A DNA stretch of 64,000 nt from Avimonas intestinalis. GTDB lineage: Bacteria > Bacillota > Clostridia > Oscillospirales > Acutalibacteraceae. The notes below the pieces were generated by a model, which saw only the letters and a list, made by a program, of their open reading frames with translations, was not told where the DNA came from and ran no database searches. The translations under genes were made by a program, and so were the position numbers. The stretch covers positions 1-64,000 of the forward strand of contig CAJFID010000003.1 in the NCBI GenBank assembly GCA_904380375.1, in the 5' to 3' direction. Shown piece by piece: positions 57,852-64,000 of this stretch (positions are counted from its first letter, which is position 1; every line of letters begins with the position of its first letter).

Positions 57852-59285
57852 TTACTTCTCTGCCGCTTCCGCCGCCTGTGCGGCGGCGTCAGCCGGTTTC
57901 TCCTCCCGCTCGGTCCCCAGGAAGGCCGGAATCTGTAAGCCGGCCATCTTGAAGGTTTCGCTCAGCGGAGGGATGGATTTCATCATGCTGGAAAGGAAGC
58001 CCGCCGTGGTGGAGGAGCCGTCCTTGCCGTTCATGCTGTCCCAAACCGTCACCTTGTCGATGTTCAGGTTCTTGACCGCTTCCACCTGGGTCTTGACCAG
58101 CTCTTCAATCTTGTCGGTCAGCATGAGCTGTACGGCGGAATCGGCGCTGCCGGCGGCTTTGATGATGTCCGCGAAGCCCTCGGCCTGCTTGGATAGGATT
58201 TCCTGGATACCGCGGGCCTGGGCCTCCATCTTGGCATAGATGGCGTCCGCTTCACCCTTGGCGCGCCGGCGGGCCTGCTCGGCCTCGGCCTCGGCTTCGA
58301 GTTCCATGCGTTCCTTTTCAATGCGGGCCTTGACGATAACGTCGGCCTGCTGGGTAGCGAGCTCGCGGTCGGCACGGGCCTGCTCGGCCAGCTGCTGGGC
58401 GGCGTAGGCCTCCTGCTGCGCCTTGGCTTCGGCGGTCTTTTCTGCGATCACCGCACGGCGGGTGGCATCGGCCTCCTGCTCCCGGCGGGTGGCGTCGGAT
58501 TTCGCGATGTTGGCCTTTGAGGTGTTTTCGCCGTCCACAGCGGCGGCGTTGGCGGCAGCCACCGAGATACGCTGGTCGCGCACAGCGTTGGCCTCACCAA
58601 TCGAGCCTTCGCGGTTGCGCTCGGCCACGCTGATGCGGGCTTCGTTGATCGCCTTGGCGGCCGCCTCCTTGCCCAGCGCCTCTATGTAACCGGATTCGTC
58701 GCTGATATCGGTCACGTTGACGTTAATCAGGCGCAGGCCGATCTTCTTTAGCTCGGTTTCCACACAGCGGGAGACCGCCTCAAGGAATTTATCCCGGTCG
58801 GTATTGATCTCCTCAATCTGCATGGTGGCGATGATCAGGCGCATCTGGCCGAAGATGATGTCCTTGGCCAGCTCCTGGATCTCCTGCAGTTTCAGGCCGA
58901 GCAGACGCTCCGCCGCGTTCTGCATCACGCCGGGCTCGGTCGAAATACCCACGGTAAACCGGGCGGGTACGTCAATACGGATGTTCTGGCGGGAAAGGGC
59001 GTTTTTAAGATCAACGCTGATTGAAAGCGGTGTCAGGTCAAGGTACTCATACGCCTGGATGACCGGCATGATGAACGCCGCGCCGCCGTGGATGCATTTG
59101 GCGCTCCGGGCCGAACCGTCCTTGTTTTGGCCGACCTTACCGTAGATGACCATGATCTTGTCGGAAGGGCAGCGGCGGAAACGGGACATGAACACCAGGA
59201 TCAGGCTGAATACCAGGATGACCGCGACAACCACCGCGATCAGCGCCGTGGGCGGGATCGAAGCGGCAAACAAGGGATGAAACAT
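57852..59285 (-). CDS. Flotillin (SPFH/band 7) family protein
   Basis: This 477-residue membrane scaffold protein is of the FloT/flotillin type. An N-terminal membrane segment (about 10-32) is followed by an SPFH domain (residues about 45-200: KIMVIYG, LDLTPLSISVDLKNALS, GMQ/KDIIFGQMRLIIATMQ) and a long alanine/glutamate-rich coiled coil (about 205-360, with many EA repeats such as TAEAKAQQEAYAAQQLAEQA). The C-terminal region is conserved in flotillins. Such proteins organise fluid membrane domains. ATG 59285 has AAAGGAG at 11 nt; GTG 59297 abuts that site. It is the third gene of the DUF1836/NfeD/flotillin operon. Confidence 0.93.
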   Translation of the reverse strand: MFHPLFAASIPPTALIAVVVAVILVFSLILVFMSRFRRCPSDKIMVIYGKVGQNKDGSARSAKCIHGGAAFIMPVIQAYEYLDLTPLSISVDLKNALSRQNIRIDVPARFTVGISTEPGVMQNAAERLLGLKLQEIQELAKDIIFGQMRLIIATMQIEEINTDRDKFLEAVSRCVETELKKIGLRLINVNVTDISDESGYIEALGKEAAAKAINEARISVAERNREGSIGEANAVRDQRISVAAANAAAVDGENTSKANIAKSDATRREQEADATRRAVIAEKTAEAKAQQEAYAAQQLAEQARADRELATQQADVIVKARIEKERMELEAEAEAEQARRRAKGEADAIYAKMEAQARGIQEILSKQAEGFADIIKAAGSADSAVQLMLTDKIEELVKTQVEAVKNLNIDKVTVWDSMNGKDGSSTTAGFLSSMMKSIPPLSETFKMAGLQIPAFLGTEREEKPADAAAQAAEAAEK

Positions 59286-59394
59286 TCGGGGACACACTCC
59301 TTTAACTTAAAATATAGGGTTTGCTGGGGCCGTGCTTGGCTTGGAAGCCGGGGCCCTCGGTTCCCTTTTGCCCGGCGGCTTCCGAAGGGACGGT

Positions 59395-60069
59395 TTAGGT
59401 CAGCGGGGTAACGATCAGGGTGTGGCTGGAGGTGATGCCCGTCACCTTGACAGCCTCTCCGGTAGAGAGCTCCCGCTCGGGGCAGAGGGCATCAAGCTCC
59501 AGGAACCGGTCCTGCACCGTCAGCGTCACCTTGCCCTTGCCGCCGCGGGGGATGGGGACGTAGACCTCGCCGGTCAGGCCGACGGCGTTTTTCAGATCGA
59601 GGTTGCCGTTTTGCTGCAGCTTCAGGGAGAAGCGGAGCGCGACGGCGACCAGGATCATGGCCGCCAGCCCGGCGATGACCGCCAGGACGGACGAGAGGAT
59701 GGGGCCCGCGCCCATATCAAGCGCCGCCACGCCAACCCAGCCGCAGATGGCCAGGAAAGCGACCACGCCCCGCACCGTCAGGATGCGCAGGCCTGCCTCA
59801 TGCGCAGGGCCGGGATCGTAGGGCGCGTCGTGCTCGGGTACGAAGCTGCCATCTGCGTCTATCTCTGAGGAGATATCGCCGCCGGACGCGTCCATATTCC
59901 CAGACAGATCGGCATCGCCGCCGGCGTCGCCGGAGACGTCCGCGTCATGGTTCCCCCCAACGCCGAACAGAAGCAGGATGATCTGGAGCACGAGGATGAT
60001 GGTCGAGGGGATCGCTAGGACATAGAACACCTGCTGTATTGTGGATAACGCGTTCCACCATTCAATCAA
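59395..60069 (-). CDS. NfeD-family membrane protein
   Basis: This 224-residue protein has one N-terminal membrane segment (VLAIPSTIILVLQIILLLFG), an acidic, glycine-rich linker (about 38-85), two or three further membrane segments (FLAICGWVGVAAL, VLAVIAGLAAMILVAVAL) and a C-terminal OB-fold beta domain (LTGEVYVPIPRGGKGKVTLT and ELSTGEAVKVTGI). NfeD proteins are encoded next to flotillins (YuaF/FloT in Bacillus) and act with them. The start codon is TTG 60069, with AAAGGAGGG at 7 nt. It lies 110 nt before the flotillin gene. Confidence 0.9.
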   Translation of the reverse strand: MIEWWNALSTIQQVFYVLAIPSTIILVLQIILLLFGVGGNHDADVSGDAGGDADLSGNMDASGGDISSEIDADGSFVPEHDAPYDPGPAHEAGLRILTVRGVVAFLAICGWVGVAALDMGAGPILSSVLAVIAGLAAMILVAVALRFSLKLQQNGNLDLKNAVGLTGEVYVPIPRGGKGKVTLTVQDRFLELDALCPERELSTGEAVKVTGITSSHTLIVTPLT

Positions 60070-60180
60070 GGGAAATCCCTCCTTTTCTTTGCCGCCCGTC
60101 TTCCGGCGGGGCGGCGGATAGGCAAATGTATGCGCATACGGCTTTCACCGGGACAGGGGCCCCTGCCCGGGAAAAAGGGC

Positions 60181-60759
60181 TCAGCCGTTATCCGGCGGGA
60201 CGGCCCGCTCAAAAATCGCCTCGGCCTGCTGCATCAGCATGGCGGCGGCCATATTCATCAGCATGATGGACAGGGCGGTTTTCAGACGTTCCGCTGCGTC
60301 GGGTACGGGGCCCTCGTAACCCTCAAGTCGCGATTCAATGAGGGTTACGATGGACTCGTGCGTGATTTTGTCGCAGTCGGAGAGCTCAAAAAGCATGGCG
60401 CACAGGAGGCTGTACAGCTTGGGCTCGGGGATGATGTCGTCCTCCCGGCTGTCTACGCTGCCGTTGAGGTAACGCAGCAGCCGGACGATCTTTTCCAGCC
60501 GCATCGCCGGGCGGAGCAGGTTGATCAGAAGGATGCGGGACACCTGTACTTCGCTGTACCGTTTGTTTACAGGGCTGGACACCCATCCCCGCTTTACCCA
60601 GTTCTGGATCGTGCTGGCCCCCAGCCCCGTCATTTCGGTGACCTGGGAGAGCAGTAGCCCGCCGCCGGAAACGGCGAAGATCGGGGACAGGGAGGCGAAA
60701 GCGTCCTCTGGGGCTTCTTTCGTGACCGGCAGGGTGGTGCCGGGCAGATATTCCAACAT
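60181..60759 (-). CDS. DUF1836 family DNA-binding-like regulator
   Basis: This 192-residue protein of the DUF1836 family has an N-terminal MerR-like helix-turn-helix (LLLSQVTEMTGLGASTIQNW, then VKRGWVSSPVNKRYSEVQV) followed by an all-helical region (ILLINLLRPAMRLEKIVRLL). Members are predicted transcription factors; no target is known. It is the first gene of the operon with nfeD and flotillin and sits behind an inverted repeat that surrounds its -10 box, which suggests self-regulation. ATG 60759 has AAAGGAGG at 7 nt; a frame to 60891 reads into the promoter and is rejected. Confidence 0.85.
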   Translation of the reverse strand: MLEYLPGTTLPVTKEAPEDAFASLSPIFAVSGGGLLLSQVTEMTGLGASTIQNWVKRGWVSSPVNKRYSEVQVSRILLINLLRPAMRLEKIVRLLRYLNGSVDSREDDIIPEPKLYSLLCAMLFELSDCDKITHESIVTLIESRLEGYEGPVPDAAERLKTALSIMLMNMAAAMLMQQAEAIFERAVPPDNG

Positions 60760-60861
60760 AAGGGCCCTCCTTTCTCTGGGGTTTGTACACGGTCCGCCGG
60801 CCTTTGCGGATTCTATTGAACAGCAGCGGGAGCCGGGAACGTGTTCGAATGACCTTTTCTT

Positions 60862-60902
60862 AAGTTCAAGCATATTATACCATGCGTTCATGTGAACTTC
60901 AA
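60862..60902 (-). promoter_or_regulatory. Promoter and operator-like dyad of the DUF1836/NfeD/flotillin operon
   Basis: On the minus strand TTGAAG (60897-60902) and TATAAT (60874-60879) are spaced by 17 nt, with TGG before the -10. AAGTTCA at 60862-60868 and TGAACTT at 60893-60899 form an inverted repeat on both sides of the -10, and GTTCATGTGAAC at 60886-60897 is a smaller palindrome with one mismatch-free core. Confidence 0.7.
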
Positions 60903-60982
60903 AGGGCGGCGGGGAGTAGAAACACCGCAGAGGGAATACGAAATTGCAAATGTATCGAATTATCTTGAGAATTCTTCTGAAA

Positions 60983-61014
60983 TCTTCGATTATCGCCTGT
61001 TATCTTTGATTATC
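60983..61014 (+). repeat. Direct repeat with a 20-bp period
   Basis: TCTTCGATTATC at 60983-60994 and TCTTTGATTATC at 61003-61014 differ at one position and are 20 bp apart, two helical turns, which suits a regulator binding site. Confidence 0.5.
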
Positions 61015-61134
61015 TAAAAAATGAATCCCACAGGATAGAAGCAGGCGAATCTTGTCGGATACGCGCACCGCTCTGCAAAAAACAGGGAGGGTTTTGTCGG
61101 AACCTACGGAAAGTGGCAAATCGGATTTTACTCC

Positions 61135-61163
61135 TTTACTTTAGTAATAAGATAGTATACAAT
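61135..61163 (+). promoter_or_regulatory. Promoter of the amino-acid ABC importer
   Basis: TTTACT at 61135-61140 and TACAAT at 61158-61163 are spaced by 17 nt. The leader to the coding start would be about 225 nt. Confidence 0.6.
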
Positions 61164-61394
61164 GAAAAAGTCTCGACCGGCGCCATGGCTTGAAGGGCAG
61201 CTGCCTATCTCAAGATATGTTGCCGGCAGAGAGGAAATGCCCGGCGGGAATCCGCGGGGCGGGGCGGAAGCCACGAGAAAAGAGGGGTTGGAAGGCTGTC
61301 CTTTTCCGAAAAGACGCGTTTCCCGGGAGGCGGAATTTCCTGGAAGGCGTTTTTTCGGCAGGACGGTTTTCCGCGTAAGGAAAGGATGGGCTAT

Positions 61395-62264
61395 ATGAAG
61401 AGAACGCTGGCGGCTGTGTTATCGCTGCTGATGGCGGCGCTGCTTTTGAGCGGGTGCGCGAAAAAAGATGTGGAATACATGGTGCTGGACGAGGCACTGT
61501 CCGACGAGCAGTACGCCATCGGCTTCCGCAAGGAGGATCAGGCGCTGCGGGATGAAGTGCAGCGGATCCTCTGCGAAATGAAAGCGGACGGTACTGCGGG
61601 GGAGATCGCCGTCAAGTGGTTCGGCGAAGATACCTCGATCATCCCGGACAGCGTGCCGGAATCCACCGCGACCGACGATTCCCTGCAAAAGATCAAGGAT
61701 AAGGGAACCTTTATCCTCGGGCTGGACGATTCCTTCCCGCCGATGGGCTACCGTGACGAAAACAACAACATCGTAGGCTACGACATTGACCTTGCAACCG
61801 AGGTCTGCAAGCGCATGGGCGTGGAGCTTAAGCTGCAGCCCGTCGTGTGGGATTATAAGGAAACCGAGCTCGAGCAGGGGAATATTGACTGCATCTGGAA
61901 CGGCATGAGCATTGATCCCGAGCGGGAGGAAAAGCTCTGCCTGAGCGAGCCGTATATGGAAAACCGGCAGGTGGTTGTCACCCTGAAGGATAAGGGGATT
62001 GAAACGGTGGCCGACCTTGAGGGCAAAGTGGTGGCGCTGCAGCAGGGATCCACGGCTGCCGGCGCGCTGGACGGCCGTGAGGATATCAAGAGCGTGATCA
62101 GCGGGGGCGAGCCGGTCCTTGTGGAAGACAACGTCCTTGCAATGTACGAGCTGCAGCAGGGGACCAGCGACGCGGTCATTATGGATGAAGTGGTGGCCCG
62201 GTATTACATTTCCCACCTGACCGAGCTGTCGCAAAAAGCGGACAGCGCCGGGGAAGAGGGATAA
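61395..62264 (+). CDS. Amino-acid ABC transporter substrate-binding lipoprotein, apparently circularly permuted
   Basis: This 289-residue lipoprotein (lipobox LLSGC, Cys21) binds a polar amino acid outside the membrane for import. Residues 97-272 carry the usual SBP_bac_3 core from its normal start (DSLQKIKDKGTFILGLDDSF) to DEVVARYYI. The segment that normally ends such proteins, VLDEALSDEQYAIGFRKEDQ followed by a helix and a GTAGEIAVKWFGED tail, is found at residues 30-79, directly after the lipid anchor, and is missing at the C-terminus, which stops after a short hydrophilic tail. This is a circular permutation, or the outcome of a tandem duplication and trimming. ATG 61395 has AAAGGA upstream. 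Confidence 0.88.
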   Translation: MKRTLAAVLSLLMAALLLSGCAKKDVEYMVLDEALSDEQYAIGFRKEDQALRDEVQRILCEMKADGTAGEIAVKWFGEDTSIIPDSVPESTATDDSLQKIKDKGTFILGLDDSFPPMGYRDENNNIVGYDIDLATEVCKRMGVELKLQPVVWDYKETELEQGNIDCIWNGMSIDPEREEKLCLSEPYMENRQVVVTLKDKGIETVADLEGKVVALQQGSTAAGALDGREDIKSVISGGEPVLVEDNVLAMYELQQGTSDAVIMDEVVARYYISHLTELSQKADSAGEEG

Positions 62265-62360
62265 CAGGACGCAGCGGCGGGGATGCCGCGCCTCCGCCGG
62301 CCGTATATCCTGCGGCCGGCGGCTGTACATGCCTGCCCGAGTCCGGGCGGACGAAAGCAG

Positions 62361-62400
62361 ACACAGGGCCGGGATCTTCCGGCCCCGTGTTTGTTCTTTG
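62361..62400 (+). terminator. Attenuator-like stem-loop between binding protein and permease
   Basis: A 12-base stem (62361-62372 with 62379-62390, one mismatch) is followed by TTGTTCTTTG. A second GC hairpin (62294-62303 with 62313-62322) lies just before it. They could lower permease/ATPase expression relative to the binding protein. Confidence 0.6.
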
Positions 62401-62476
62401 TATGTACATCGCCAGGCTTGCTGCCCGGCGGCGGAAAGTACCGGCTTCCGGAGCCGAAGCAAAGAGAGAGGTTGTT

Positions 62477-63121
62477 ATGCTGGACGATATTGTAAGCATC
62501 CTTCCGCAGATGATGGAGCCGCTGCTGGTCACGGTGACGCTTTTTGCCTTCACCCTGCTGTTTTCGCTTCCTCTGGGGCTGCTCGTCGCCTTCGGGCGGA
62601 TGTCCCGGATCCGGCCCATCCGCTGGATCATGCAGGTCTATCTGCTGGTCATGCGGGGGACGCCGCTGATGCTGCAGCTGATCTTCTTCTGGTTTGGGCT
62701 GGGGCTGGGAAGCAACGGCTTTACCCGCCTGCAAACGGCCATTATCGCCTTTTCGCTGAATTATGCGGCTTACTTCGCGGAGATTTACCGCGGCGGGATC
62801 GAAAGCATCCCGATCGGGCAGCGGGAAGCTGCCAACGTGCTGGGCTTTTCCAAATCCCAGACGTTTTTCCGCATCATTATGCCCCAGGTGGTAAAAAAGA
62901 TCCTGCCGCCGATGGGCAACGAGTTTATGACGCTGGTCAAGGATACCTCCCTTGCCCAGGTGATCGCGGTGGTGGAGATTACCAATATGGCGTCCAAGAT
63001 CCAGGTGCTGATGGTTTCTATCCTGCCGATCGTGGTGGCCGGCATCTTTTATCTGCTGATGAACGCCATCGTATCAAAGGGCTTCTCCCTGGCGGAGAAG
63101 AAGCTGAGTTATTACCGGTAA
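62477..63121 (+). CDS. Amino-acid ABC transporter permease
   Basis: This 214-residue inner-membrane subunit of the HisM/GlnP family has about five membrane segments. The coupling-helix EAA motif is REAANVLGFSKSQTFFRIIM, preceded by YAAYFAEIYRGGIESIP, the usual family stretch. It would form the homodimeric or heterodimeric pore with the ATPase encoded next. ATG 62477 has GAGAGAGG upstream; a frame open to 62387 overlaps the attenuator. The ATPase gene follows after 16 nt. Confidence 0.95.
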   Translation: MLDDIVSILPQMMEPLLVTVTLFAFTLLFSLPLGLLVAFGRMSRIRPIRWIMQVYLLVMRGTPLMLQLIFFWFGLGLGSNGFTRLQTAIIAFSLNYAAYFAEIYRGGIESIPIGQREAANVLGFSKSQTFFRIIMPQVVKKILPPMGNEFMTLVKDTSLAQVIAVVEITNMASKIQVLMVSILPIVVAGIFYLLMNAIVSKGFSLAEKKLSYYR

Positions 63122-63137
63122 AGGAGGAACCAGGGCA

Positions 63138-63935
63138 GTGAACGTGCTGACGGCGCAGAATATCCAGAAATCGTTCGGCGGCAGCGAGGTGCTTAAGGAT
63201 ATCTCCTTTGCGATCAGCGAAGGGGAGGTCCTGTCGATCATCGGCCCCTCGGGCTCGGGAAAGTCCACCCTCCTGCGGTGCGTGACCCTGCTTGAGCGGA
63301 TCGACTCCGGGCGGATCGCTTACGGCGACCTGCTGATGGCGGACACGCCGGCGGGCCAGGCGAAGGCGGTGTACAGCGAAGGGGCGGTGCTCCAGCAGAT
63401 ACGCCGGCGCTTTGGGCTGGTGTTTCAGAATTTCAATTTGTTCCCGCATTTTACGGTGATGCGCAACCTCACCGAAGCGCCGGTGCGGGTCGGCAAAAAG
63501 GACCGCAGGGCCGCGGAGGAGCAGGCGCGGGAGCTGCTCGCAAAGGTGGGGTTGGCTGACCGGGAAAAGGCGTACCCCTGCGAGCTGTCCGGAGGGCAGC
63601 AGCAGCGGGTGGCGATCGCCCGCGCCCTGGCCATGCAGCCCGATATTCTCTTTTTTGACGAGCCGACCTCCGCGCTTGACCCCGAACTGACGGGGGATAT
63701 CCTCAAGGTGATCCGCGGCCTGGCGGAGGAACGCATGACGATGGTGATCGTCACCCATGAGATGGCGTTTGCCCGGGATGTATCCGACCGGGTGCTCTTT
63801 ATGGACGGCGGCGTGATCGTCGAGCAGGGGGACCCGGCGCAGGTCATCGAACACCCGCAGAGCGAGCGCACCAAGGCGTTCCTTTCCCGCTTCCATCAAA
63901 ACGTAAGCGGCCGGGAATGGTCGGATCCTGCATAA
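63138..63935 (+). CDS. Amino-acid ABC transporter ATP-binding protein
   Basis: This 265-residue ATPase of the GlnQ/HisP family has Walker A GPSGSGKST, Q-loop FQNFNLFPH, signature LSGGQQQRVAIARALA, Walker B ILFFDEPTSALD and the switch THEMAF. It is slightly longer than usual (about 240) because of an insert around residues 65-85 and a C-terminal tail. The GTG at 63138 has AAGGAGG at 10 nt. Together with the permease and permuted binding protein it forms one amino-acid importer. No gene is seen from its stop to the window end. Confidence 0.95.
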   Translation: MNVLTAQNIQKSFGGSEVLKDISFAISEGEVLSIIGPSGSGKSTLLRCVTLLERIDSGRIAYGDLLMADTPAGQAKAVYSEGAVLQQIRRRFGLVFQNFNLFPHFTVMRNLTEAPVRVGKKDRRAAEEQARELLAKVGLADREKAYPCELSGGQQQRVAIARALAMQPDILFFDEPTSALDPELTGDILKVIRGLAEERMTMVIVTHEMAFARDVSDRVLFMDGGVIVEQGDPAQVIEHPQSERTKAFLSRFHQNVSGREWSDPA

Positions 63936-64000
63936 ACGGAGCGAGGCGGGAAATGCCAAAGCCCTGCGCCTTATCGGCAAAAATGCGAGCGGCAGGGATG

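Larger units (their letters stand above)
60903..61394. other. Intergenic region upstream of the amino-acid ABC importer
   Basis: No gene is supported. The AT-rich part (60940-61165) holds a 12-bp direct repeat at 60983-60994 and 61003-61014 and a promoter at 61135-61163. The leader from about 61170 to 61394 is GC-rich without a recognised riboswitch. Confidence 0.5.

Overview
The window is GC-rich (about 60 % by eye), densely coded on both strands, and reads as the chromosome of an anaerobic Firmicute, most likely a gut clostridium of the Oscillospiraceae/Ruminococcaceae type. Pointers are LL-diaminopimelate aminotransferase (DapL), a T-box leader upstream of alaS, class A RNase P RNA, a flotillin/NfeD operon, a CatP-type chloramphenicol acetyltransferase remnant, RecD2, RarA and a DinG/XPD-like helicase. 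Species is not determined. Many genes start at GTG or TTG behind a clear Shine-Dalgarno sequence. At least nine units have an extended -10 of the form TGG-TATAnT.

Layout. 1-4.4 kb: small HMA-like protein, a GNAT enzyme, a response regulator/sensor kinase operon (all minus) and a divergent GNAT gene. 4.4-5.4 kb: an unassigned structured RNA with its own promoter and terminator, then rnpB. 5.5-12.6 kb: Gfo/Idh/MocA oxidoreductase, a three-gene ABC exporter / DUF1854 / ABC exporter block, an SdpI-like protein. 13-17.4 kb: recD2 and murC, with a 50-bp dyad repeat duplicated just before recD2. 17.6-22.3 kb (minus): frameshifted catP, a SLOG/zinc-ribbon pair, SGNH hydrolase, membrane proteins, DUF368 lipid carrier translocase. 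22.6-31.3 kb: nth, an aminoglycoside kinase-like gene, a hypoxanthine-DNA glycosylase, glyA, esterase, rarA, putP and an ArsC-like gene. 31.5-37.2 kb: DinG-like helicase, then AT-rich genes that look acquired (secreted cysteine-peptidase-like protein, HExxH protein) around a lipoprotein.

37.3-43.8 kb (minus): carA, a fused carB-dapF gene and dapL form one operon joining carbamoyl-phosphate synthesis to diaminopimelate/lysine synthesis, under a strong promoter with a ~215-nt leader. 44.4-47.8 kb: Rieske/FAD oxidoreductase and an ABC-F protein with a degenerate second ATP site. 48.9-54.6 kb: T-box, an S41-like protease gene, alaS, a HIT protein and a DEDDh exonuclease. 54.7-60.8 kb: aldehyde dehydrogenase, P-loop kinase, GNAT, and the DUF1836 regulator/NfeD/flotillin operon. 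61.1-63.9 kb: an amino-acid ABC importer whose substrate-binding lipoprotein appears circularly permuted.

The most unusual items are the permuted binding protein, the CarB-DapF fusion, the structured RNA next to rnpB, and the zinc-ribbon ABC/DUF1854 block. No CRISPR array, insertion sequence, tRNA or rRNA was seen.
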